Assembly: GCA_937877625.1 (NCBI GenBank) | Contig: CALFJG010000046.1 | Coordinates: forward strand, 1 to 7,503 | Length of the DNA stretch: 7,503 nucleotides | Origin: an uncultured Prevotellaceae bacterium | GTDB taxonomy: Bacteria > Bacteroidota > Bacteroidia > Bacteroidales > Bacteroidaceae | Reading direction: 5' to 3' | Shown: positions 1-5,746 of the stretch, in pieces | Layout: each line of letters begins with the position of its first letter | How positions within the stretch are numbered: position 1 is the stretch's first letter | Position numbers and translations under genes: made by a program | The notes under the pieces: generated by a model | Seen by the model: the letters and a program-made list of their open reading frames with translations, nothing else | The model's database searches: none | Told to the model about the DNA's origin: nothing

Positions 1-21
1 GGCTTCAGCCTAATTTTTATC

Positions 22-42
22 CTGCTAAAAAACTTTTAGCGG
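22..42. other. Small hairpin near window start
   Basis: CTGCTAAAA (22-30) pairs with TTTTAGCGG (34-42) across a three-base loop: seven perfect pairs plus one G-T and one G-C pair at the base. No T run follows it on either strand, so it is not a standard intrinsic terminator. It may mark the 3' end of a transcript from the left, but that gene lies outside the window. Confidence 0.3.
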
Positions 43-67
43 ACAGCAATAAAAAAGAATAAAACAC

Positions 68-98
68 TTGGTTCAGCCGATATAATAACCTATATTTG
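68..98 (+). promoter_or_regulatory. Bacteroidetes-type sigma-ABfr promoter
   Basis: TATATTTG at 91-98 matches the Bacteroidetes -7 consensus TAnnTTTG exactly. A TTG at 68-70 lies 20 bases upstream, the normal distance for the -33 element. Transcription would start around 104-106. It is the best promoter match found upstream of the first gene, yet lies about 590 bases from that start codon. A near-repeat, GGTTCAGCC (70-78) and GGTTAAGCC (104-112), brackets the -7 element and could be an operator pair; that is speculative. Confidence 0.55.
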
Positions 99-486
99 CA
101 GTCGGTTAAGCCAGCCCCCATCTTCTGTTAAGGCTCTTTGTTAGCACCAGCAACGAAGAAAAGGGAACGGCGGAAACCAAAGAGACATCGTTGGAAAAGA
201 AGCCCTGCCGCTTGGCTTGTTTCTATCCCCTCACACGGCAATATCCACAAAGAGGAAACCAAGAAGCAAGCAGGAGTGAAAGGCTTCTGAGAGAGCGTTT
301 TCAGAACGTTACTGTCTGTGCTGTCGAAACTTAGCAATTTTGAATCTGTACACAGCGGTAATGCAACGAAGCGTTCGCGTGGGTGTATTATATCCTAATG
401 ACCGGTTATAGGTAGGAGTCCTTTGTAGGAGGAATAGTCAAAATCTAATGTCTTTTCTTCTCTGTAAGTTTCTCTTTTACTTTCAT

Positions 487-613
487 CCGTGCCTATCTGA
501 GAATAATACGACTCGGCGTGGGCTGGCTTGCGTTGCTTATCCTTGTACAGGGGCAATGCTAAGGCCCGACAGCTGGGATAGGCACGGGAAGAAAGACTCC
601 CACGCCCTTTTTT
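487..613. ncRNA. Candidate structured RNA or repeat with crossing helices
   Basis: CCGTGCCTATC (487-497) is a perfect 11-bp inverted partner of GATAGGCACGG (577-587). Between the arms, GCGTTGC (530-536) can pair with GCAATGC (553-559), with one G-U pair. GGCGTGGG (515-522), inside the loop, pairs perfectly with CCCACGCC (599-606), outside it. The two long helices therefore cross, as in a pseudoknot or as alternative folds, and six T follow at 608-613. This could be a structured RNA, an attenuator-like leader of the operon, or an interspersed repeat shared with other loci. I cannot assign it to a known RNA family, and the strand is uncertain, although the T run favours +. Confidence 0.4.
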
Positions 614-694
614 AAGTTTATCCAGCGCATCAATTCCACTAATCTTTTTATCCACCGTCCGTTGTAGGGAGTTAAGCAACGGAGAGAATACTAA

Positions 695-2065
695 ATGCCC
701 TTTGTTTTTATGAAACACAAACTCCCTGAAATTAGCGGCAATAGCCGCAGTACTGGCAAGGTTGCCGGTTTGTTGCTCCTATGCTTATCCTTTCTCATAT
801 CGCTTCCCTGCACCGCCACCGGCCTGATGCCGCCGAACGACCGCGAGCAGTATCGCCGCAGTTCACTCTGCCTTATTCTGCTTACGCACCGCGACAAGAA
901 GTACGCAGATGCTATGGAGCGTGTGTTCCGCAGCTTTCCGCTTCCTGCGCGCTACAACGAACACAACATTTCCGACCTGCGCGTGATTAGTGTAAAAGGG
1001 AAACAATCAAAACGCGACATCGACCGCATTGTAAACTCGCAGATGGTAGCAAAACGCATCGTTGGCCGTTGGTTCAACCGCTCATACGACGGCACGATGA
1101 ATATGGATCTTATCCACCAGCGCGGCGGATACGGTGCTTTCTACAACGACTACCTTATGGCCGAAAACACCGTGCGCGGCACGGATATGCTTCGCGACGA
1201 AGGCATAGAACTCCTGCAAAGCACGTTTCTTCTTGTATGCGATATGGACTATATAGATAAGAAGAAAGGCTTCCGCATAGGTTCTATCCTTATGGGCATA
1301 GCCAGTGTGGTGAGTCAGGGGCTTGCTGCATATAGCAATATTCAAGCATATTCCGATGCATCACACGGGGATTACAGCAGTGCACGCCGCCATTCCAACC
1401 AAGCCGCAGGCTATCAAGCCCTCGGTGCCGTTACAGCAGTAGGAAGTGAGGTGATGAACGATTTGGGTGGCTTCCGCGTAAAGATGAAAGCCTATCTATA
1501 TAAACTCAACTGGAACGACGAACTCACACAAACAATGTATAATGAGTTATGGGCCGACAACACTATGTCCTATACCGACATCTCGTCACGCGCGCAAAAC
1601 TTTGAGGAACATTCCAGCCTCTTCACCTTAGAATACCTCGGCGACTACAAAGCCACAAGCTCGAAGACCATCTTGCGTAGTTGGAGCAACGAGGACGAGG
1701 TAATCCTCGACGTATGCGAACGCTGTGTAAACAAAGGAATGAAAGCCTTAGCGAAGACATTCCCTATCTTCCGCCCGCGCGCACCGTTCTATTTTGACGA
1801 TGGCGGGGTAATTTACTCCCACATCGGCACAAAAGAAGACGTTACACGCGGTGCGAAATACGAAATTCTACAGCCCTATCGTGACAAGAACGGACAAATA
1901 GCCTACAAACGCGTGGGCAAGGCTCGGGCAGGCGCGCCGTGGGACAACCGCGAAGTAAGTTTTGACCAGTATTTCGACGAAAGAAACAAAGGAACTATGT
2001 TCTATTGCAAAGGCAGTTCTATAGACCTCCATACCCCTGGCCTACAACTGCGTGAGCTGTTGTAG
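695..2065 (+). CDS. Exported hypothetical protein, possible C-terminal SH3-like domain
   Basis: A 456-residue protein whose function I do not recognise. A hydrophobic stretch at residues 23-37, after a basic n-region, looks like a signal peptide with cleavage near 41-44. The start at 695 is favoured by GGAG at 681-684, ten bases upstream; a second Met codon at 710 would give a more usual, shorter n-region and is possible. Residues 105-190 contain a compact motif-rich block (MVAKRIVGRWFNR, then RGGYGAFY and RGTDMLRDEGIELLQSTF). Residues 195-255 are small-residue rich and helical, perhaps membrane-associated. Residues 363-420 (IGTKEDVTRGAKYEIL, then YKRVGKARA) recall the beta-rich C-terminal module of FlgT-like envelope proteins; this is inference. 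It is the first gene of the unit and lies 56 bases before the next. Confidence 0.85.
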   Translation: MPFVFMKHKLPEISGNSRSTGKVAGLLLLCLSFLISLPCTATGLMPPNDREQYRRSSLCLILLTHRDKKYADAMERVFRSFPLPARYNEHNISDLRVISVKGKQSKRDIDRIVNSQMVAKRIVGRWFNRSYDGTMNMDLIHQRGGYGAFYNDYLMAENTVRGTDMLRDEGIELLQSTFLLVCDMDYIDKKKGFRIGSILMGIASVVSQGLAAYSNIQAYSDASHGDYSSARRHSNQAAGYQALGAVTAVGSEVMNDLGGFRVKMKAYLYKLNWNDELTQTMYNELWADNTMSYTDISSRAQNFEEHSSLFTLEYLGDYKATSSKTILRSWSNEDEVILDVCERCVNKGMKALAKTFPIFRPRAPFYFDDGGVIYSHIGTKEDVTRGAKYEILQPYRDKNGQIAYKRVGKARAGAPWDNREVSFDQYFDERNKGTMFYCKGSSIDLHTPGLQLRELL

Positions 2066-2121
2066 ATGCGTTCTATCAATAACTATTTTTATAAAAGTCG
2101 TACAACTAACCCCTCAACATT

Positions 2122-2595
2122 ATGAAAAAAATCTTCTTTACGCTCCTTTGCTCGTTGCTCCTCACACTAAACGCCGCTGCACAGGAGAGTTACACTATTC
2201 GCAGTGCCGGACAAGGACGCGACGGCAACTACCTTGTAGAAGTCGTGGTAAGCACCAAGAAAAAACCAGGCACTGATGCAGAGAACCTCGCCTTGCGCTA
2301 TGCTGTCCACGGCGTACTCTTTCGCGGTATATCTGCTCGCGATGGCTACGGCGCACAGAACGCGCTAATTTCCGACCCCGCTATAGAACAAACCAAAGCA
2401 CAGTTCTTCAATGCTTTCTGGAACGAAGGCACATACAAGAACTTCGCCTCTATCAGCGGGCGTTCCCTCTCGGTGATGGCCAACAAACAAACAAAGATGC
2501 ACGACACGTCGGCCATCGTGACTATCAACAAAGAAGCACTTCGCCACTACTTAGAAGAAAACGGCGTGGTGCAAGGATTTTCAAACCTGTGGTAA
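2122..2595 (+). CDS. Small periplasmic protein, paralogue of the lipoprotein at 3219
   Basis: A 157-residue protein with a clear signal peptide (MKKIFF, then hydrophobic to residue 20) ending AAA before Gln21, a typical signal peptidase I site in Bacteroidetes. The mature part of about 137 residues aligns with the lipoprotein encoded two genes downstream. Shared features include AV..V.F.GIS (residues 61-71 here), FFN.F (95-99), G.YK (103-106) and a final strand IV.I...AL (131-140). The pattern (a Gly-rich strand, then an Ala-rich helix near 53-66) recalls the LPP20/FlgT N-terminal type of fold, but I cannot confirm membership. No Shine-Dalgarno precedes the start. Function unknown; probably a soluble partner in the envelope complex formed by the neighbours. 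Confidence 0.88.
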   Translation: MKKIFFTLLCSLLLTLNAAAQESYTIRSAGQGRDGNYLVEVVVSTKKKPGTDAENLALRYAVHGVLFRGISARDGYGAQNALISDPAIEQTKAQFFNAFWNEGTYKNFASISGRSLSVMANKQTKMHDTSAIVTINKEALRHYLEENGVVQGFSNLW

Positions 2596-2620
2596 ACACC
2601 GCTAAAAAAAGCATTCTTTT

Positions 2621-3196
2621 ATGACACACAAAGTTCTTTCCCTCTTCGCCCTCGCATTCTTTTCGCTCTCTCTCTCGGCTCAGACAGTGCGCGAGGTGCG
2701 TATGCCCGAAGAAGTCCCCTCTCCCCCGCTCAACATCGCCGAAAAAGAAACAGGGGTGTGGTGCGCCGTGGAGGTTGGCGGTGGTGCCACACTGATGGAA
2801 AACCGCAAGAACGTGGCCATCGTAGGTGCTACGGCAGTAGTGGGATATCGTTTCAACCAGTATCTGAAAATCGGTGCCGGCCTCGGTGCTGTATATTATC
2901 CCAACAGTGAAAACGCGCGCCGCAAAGACGGCCATCTCGGTATGCCTTTGTTTGTTCAAGCACGCGGCAACATCCTCTCCGACGAGACACGACGCTTCGT
3001 ACCATTTTGGAACGTCACGATAGGCTCCTGTCTGCCCGATGGTGCTTTCTTCACCCCCGGCCTCGGCCTGCGCTTCGGCGAGAAACGCTCAGCTTTTACG
3101 CTTAGTGTACACTACACCGCACGCACGCTGAAGTCATATCCCGGTGTGGGCGATAGCTGGAGCGGCGCACTGCTGAAATTAGGTTATGAATTCTAA
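2621..3196 (+). CDS. Probable eight-stranded outer-membrane beta-barrel protein
   Basis: A 191-residue protein with a signal peptide ending LSA before Gln21. After a short Pro-rich segment (28-40), eight amphipathic beta segments can be read at about 45-58, 64-79, 81-93, 107-119, 125-138, 142-153, 157-169 and 179-191. They alternate small or hydrophobic with polar residues, and the chain ends in Phe191, the usual signal for outer-membrane barrel insertion. Size and strand count fit an OmpA-barrel/OmpX-sized protein without the OmpA peptidoglycan domain. The gene lies 25 bases after its predecessor and 22 before the lipoprotein, so it is probably the membrane anchor or surface part of this system. 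Barrel assignment is inference from pattern; substrate or ligand unknown. Confidence 0.88.
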   Translation: MTHKVLSLFALAFFSLSLSAQTVREVRMPEEVPSPPLNIAEKETGVWCAVEVGGGATLMENRKNVAIVGATAVVGYRFNQYLKIGAGLGAVYYPNSENARRKDGHLGMPLFVQARGNILSDETRRFVPFWNVTIGSCLPDGAFFTPGLGLRFGEKRSAFTLSVHYTARTLKSYPGVGDSWSGALLKLGYEF

Positions 3197-3218
3197 ACCC
3201 TCAAATCGCTGAAACACT

Positions 3219-3704
3219 ATGAAAAAACTTAGCACAATTCTCTCCTCCTTGCTCATGCTAACTTTGTTTGCCGCCTGCAAGAGCCACGAGGTACAAGTGA
3301 GTACACCCGCATTCCACAACTACACCACCGAATGTCTCGGTATGGATATGGACGGGCGACAGACGCTGCGTGTGTGGGCTACCGGTCGCAACCGGACCGA
3401 TGGTGTAGAGCAAGCCAAGAAGAAAGCCGTCTACGAAGTCGTCTTCAACGGTATAAGTGGCGGCAGCGGACAATGCAACACCTATCCGCTCATTGACGAA
3501 CCCAACGCCCGCAAGAAATACGAGGAATACTTTAATCGTTTCTTCACCGACGGCGGTGCCTACAAAAAATACGTCAGCACCACTGGCCAGTGGAAACGTA
3601 CAATGCAGATCTTTGAAGGCGATGGCACACTGACGTGTGGACTTATTGTCATCGTTGACCGCGCGGCACTAAACGCGCGGTTTACCGACGACAACCTCAA
3701 ATAA
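3219..3704 (+). CDS. Lipoprotein, paralogue of the protein at 2122
   Basis: A 161-residue predicted lipoprotein: MKKLSTIL, a hydrophobic core, then LFAAC with the lipidated Cys at residue 20. The residues after it, KSHE, resemble a Bacteroidetes surface-export signal only loosely, so inner-leaflet or surface location is undecided. Residues 62-123 align with 53-113 of the protein two genes upstream, sharing AV..V.F.GIS, a YFNRFF block, G.YK and a final Gly, and both end in an IV.(I/V)...AL strand (143-151 here). The two probably arose by duplication, one staying soluble and one becoming membrane-anchored. The fold may be LPP20-like (VWATGRNRTDGVEQAKKKAV, residues 52-71), which is inference. 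Function unknown; the context suggests one part of an envelope complex. Confidence 0.88.
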   Translation: MKKLSTILSSLLMLTLFAACKSHEVQVSTPAFHNYTTECLGMDMDGRQTLRVWATGRNRTDGVEQAKKKAVYEVVFNGISGGSGQCNTYPLIDEPNARKKYEEYFNRFFTDGGAYKKYVSTTGQWKRTMQIFEGDGTLTCGLIVIVDRAALNARFTDDNLK

Positions 3705-3727
3705 CCGACTAACCCTAAACAACTATT

Positions 3728-4684
3728 ATGAAAAACTATAGATTCCTTGCTTTGCTCATCGGCTTTCTATCGCTTACAGCTATGAGCGCACAAAGGCTAA
3801 TGACACCGCCACACGTGATGGTGGTACCCGACCTTATATATTGTAAGAGTCATGGCTTTGTGCAACAAATTGACAACAACGGTATCACCGAGATTGTCCC
3901 CGACTATGAACGTGCCTTGACCGAGGACCCGTCGCTCCACGCTGTGCTCACACAAGTGGCACAACTCATCACCGACCGCGACGGCGGTGCAGGCATCGTG
4001 ATTGTTGACTTGCTCGAAGCCATCAACCAAGCCAAAGCCGACGCTGCTATGGCTGCCGCCAATAGCGGCGACGAGAGCGAGAGCATCGACGAGGCTATCA
4101 TTCGCAACTCCGATGCCGACATCTTGGTGAAAGTGCAGTTTGACCTTCTAAAACACGGGCCACAATATCAAGTGTCATACACCATTAATGGCACAGACGC
4201 TTACACCAGCCAAATGTTCGCACCCGTTGAGGGAATGGGAGCACCCAGCACATCGGCAAATCCCGTAGTACTACTTCGCGAAGCCGTCTATGATCGTATG
4301 GATGCATTCCTAGCAAAGATGCTGTCCTATTATAATGGTATGGTAAAGAACGGACGAATGGTGGCTTTTGAAATCAAGACCACCTCAACTTCTACCGTCA
4401 ATATGAACAGCGTCATAGGCGAATATACCCTGCGTGAACAAATTGAAGACTTCCTCTACGACAACTCCGTAGATGGCAATGGCTTGGAGCGAGTGCGGAG
4501 CGGCAACACCTTTATGCAGTATCAAGGCGTGTATATCCCACTCATTCAGACCATCCGCGGACGCCAGCGTAAGCAAGGAGCCAAAGACGTAGCACAGCGT
4601 TTGGTGAACTTCCTTAGCGGCTTCGGCATCCAGGCCGAATACAAGATACGCGGCCTCGGAAAAGTGAATATCTATATCCATTAA
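3728..4684 (+). CDS. Exported DUF6175-like protein
   Basis: A 318-residue protein with a signal peptide ending MSA before Gln22. The mature chain begins PPHVMVVPDLIYCK (27-40), then an acidic helix-rich segment (56-128), and a strand-turn-strand unit DADILVKVQFDLLKHGPQYQVSY (129-151). Next come a conserved-looking APVEGMGAP loop (165-173), a long helix (178-200), and a C-terminal alpha/beta domain (210-318) with helices at 233-245 and 283-299. From memory it fits the DUF6175 family, found in Bacteroidota and of unknown function; I hold that with moderate confidence only. The first half has the order of elements seen in TolB-N/CsgG-like envelope domains, which is inference. It lies 23 bases after the lipoprotein and 18 before the next gene, consistent with a shared transcript. 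Confidence 0.88.
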   Translation: MKNYRFLALLIGFLSLTAMSAQRLMTPPHVMVVPDLIYCKSHGFVQQIDNNGITEIVPDYERALTEDPSLHAVLTQVAQLITDRDGGAGIVIVDLLEAINQAKADAAMAAANSGDESESIDEAIIRNSDADILVKVQFDLLKHGPQYQVSYTINGTDAYTSQMFAPVEGMGAPSTSANPVVLLREAVYDRMDAFLAKMLSYYNGMVKNGRMVAFEIKTTSTSTVNMNSVIGEYTLREQIEDFLYDNSVDGNGLERVRSGNTFMQYQGVYIPLIQTIRGRQRKQGAKDVAQRLVNFLSGFGIQAEYKIRGLGKVNIYIH

Positions 4685-4702
4685 CCCCTCACCCTTCCTA
4701 TT

Positions 4703-5659
4703 ATGAACATCAAACATATAAAACTCTCGTGGGTTCTCTGCCTTGCACTCCTTGGCACACCCTATGTAGGGCTTAAAGCACAACAGAGCGGATGTGTCAC
4801 GCCGATGATGATACTCGTGCCTGAACAAACAGACCCGCTCGGCCCCACGGCTCAGGCCGAATTGGAGGCTAAACTACGTCAGGCCGTTACGCGTTATGGC
4901 ATAGAAGGTGGAGCGAAGTTTGCAAACTTCTGCATCGTAGCCAATATCATAGAAGGACAAAAAGAAGTCATTGCCGGCAAGCGTCCACTCGTCACGCTGA
5001 CTTTTGACCTGGAAATCTTTGTGGGCAACAACTACACCGGCGAGAAGTTTGCCGCCACGAGTATTAGGCTCAATGGCTCCGGCAACAACGAGAATAAGGC
5101 TTATACAGCCGCACTGCGTAGCATCAATGCAAACAACAACGCACTGCAATCATTCCTGCGCGATGCCAAGAAAAAAGTGGACGAATACTACGCCACACAA
5201 ATTCCAGTAATCATAAGCCAGGCTAAAGCCTTTGCCCTGCGCCACGAATACGAAGAGGCTTTGTGCCTGCTCGCCTCTGTGCCTACTTGTGCCGGGGCTT
5301 ATGGCGACGTAGAGGATACTATGGTTGAGGTATTCCAGCAATTCGTCGACTACGACTGTGCAATGAAAGTGAGCAAGGCACGTGCTATTTGGAATGCCGG
5401 ACAAAACCGCGAGGCGGCAGAACTGGCAGGGGCATATTTAGCCGCCATCGACCCCTCAGCAGCTTGCTGGGGCGACGCACTTGTGCTTGCCAATCAAATA
5501 CACGACCGCATAGGCGACGACTGGGAATTCTATAAAGAAATGCAACGCGCCGAGGTGGACCTTGAAAAAGCACGCATAGAAGCCATGCGAGCCATCGGTG
5601 TGGCCTACGGACAAAACCAAAAAGCAAATACCATTAGCGAACACTGGATTGTTAGATAG
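4703..5659 (+). CDS. Exported protein with alpha/beta N-terminal domain and TPR-like helices
   Basis: A 318-residue protein with a signal peptide (MNIKHIK, hydrophobic to about 24) ending LKA before Gln27. Residues 34-165 form an alpha/beta domain: strand MMILVP, a helix with AELEAKLRQAVTRYG, strand FCIVANII, strand LVTLTFDLEIFV, then a helix to 163. That order resembles TolB-N/CsgG-type domains. Residues 167-250 hold two TPR-like helical pairs (ALRHEYEEALCLLASVP at 178-194; IWNAGQNREAAELAGAYL at 229-246), followed by a long charged helix (272-303). TPR-like repeats usually bind partner proteins, so a scaffold role is likely; this is inference. A long hairpin sits just after the stop codon. 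Confidence 0.88.
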   Translation: MNIKHIKLSWVLCLALLGTPYVGLKAQQSGCVTPMMILVPEQTDPLGPTAQAELEAKLRQAVTRYGIEGGAKFANFCIVANIIEGQKEVIAGKRPLVTLTFDLEIFVGNNYTGEKFAATSIRLNGSGNNENKAYTAALRSINANNNALQSFLRDAKKKVDEYYATQIPVIISQAKAFALRHEYEEALCLLASVPTCAGAYGDVEDTMVEVFQQFVDYDCAMKVSKARAIWNAGQNREAAELAGAYLAAIDPSAACWGDALVLANQIHDRIGDDWEFYKEMQRAEVDLEKARIEAMRAIGVAYGQNQKANTISEHWIVR

Positions 5660-5673
5660 ATAAAAAAGAGTGG

Positions 5674-5724
5674 AGAGGTCGTGTTAGTCACATCATACAT
5701 AAGATATGTCTGACACGAACCTCT
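5674..5724. other. Long imperfect hairpin between the sixth and seventh genes
   Basis: AGAGGT (5674-5679) pairs with ACCTCT (5719-5724). After a one-base bulge (A5718), CGTGTTAG (5680-5687) pairs with CTGACACG (5710-5717) with one G-U pair. ACAT (5690-5693) pairs with ATGT (5706-5709), leaving a 12-base loop. About 18 pairs form in total. No T run follows on the + strand, so it is not a standard terminator for the upstream genes. It could stabilise the 3' end of the upstream message, set a lower dose of the last gene, or bind a protein. The only T run near it is on the opposite strand, five to six bases from the stem, where no gene needs termination. Confidence 0.5.
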
Positions 5725-5746
5725 TAAACCTTGTTTTCAACAAGCC

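Larger units (their letters stand above)
1..694. other. Gene-free upstream region / long leader
   Basis: No convincing protein gene lies here on either strand. The open frames present have poor composition, no credible start context and no recognisable family. The stretch holds a small hairpin at 22-42, a Bacteroidetes-type promoter at 68-98 and a structured element at 487-613, described separately. If the promoter serves the first gene, its mRNA has a leader of roughly 590 bases, which is unusually long. Otherwise the promoter makes a separate non-coding RNA ending near the T run at 608-613. Apart from two copies of GGAAACCAA (near 172 and 252), I see nothing else in 100-430. Confidence 0.6.

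Noticed and set aside
128..337. 69-codon open frame on the minus strand
   Set aside because: Unusual composition, no start context or family, and no supporting neighbour.
448..615. 55-codon + strand frame preceded by AGGAGGA at 427-433
   Set aside because: The spacing of 14 bases is too long, the residues (many Cys, Phe, Trp, Arg) are not protein-like, and it spans the crossing inverted repeats.
613..620. TAAGTTTA as a promoter -7 element close to the first gene
   Set aside because: It deviates from TAnnTTTG and no TTG or TTTG lies about 20 bases upstream.
395..718. 107-codon open frame on the minus strand upstream of the first gene
   Set aside because: It starts at GTG inside the first gene, with poor start context, and overlaps the inverted repeats. 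The product has no recognisable family, so it is probably an accident of the structured or repeated element.
2060..2091. Possible internal promoter (TTG at 2060-2062, TATTTTTA at 2084-2091) before the second gene
   Set aside because: The -7 element lacks the final G and the gap is 21 bases. The gene spacing fits co-transcription, so I leave it as weak.
2525..2959. 144-codon minus-strand frame opposite the barrel gene
   Set aside because: Shadow of the gene on the other strand; the + frame has a signal peptide, beta pattern and terminal Phe.
4385..4828. 147-codon minus-strand frame across the fifth and sixth genes
   Set aside because: Shadow frame; it spans the boundary of two well-supported genes and its product has no recognisable features.
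3728..5659. Curli (csg) secretion operon
   Set aside because: The two 318-residue proteins only recall TolB-N/CsgG-like domains. No clear CsgG lipoprotein, CsgE, CsgF or curlin repeat protein is present.
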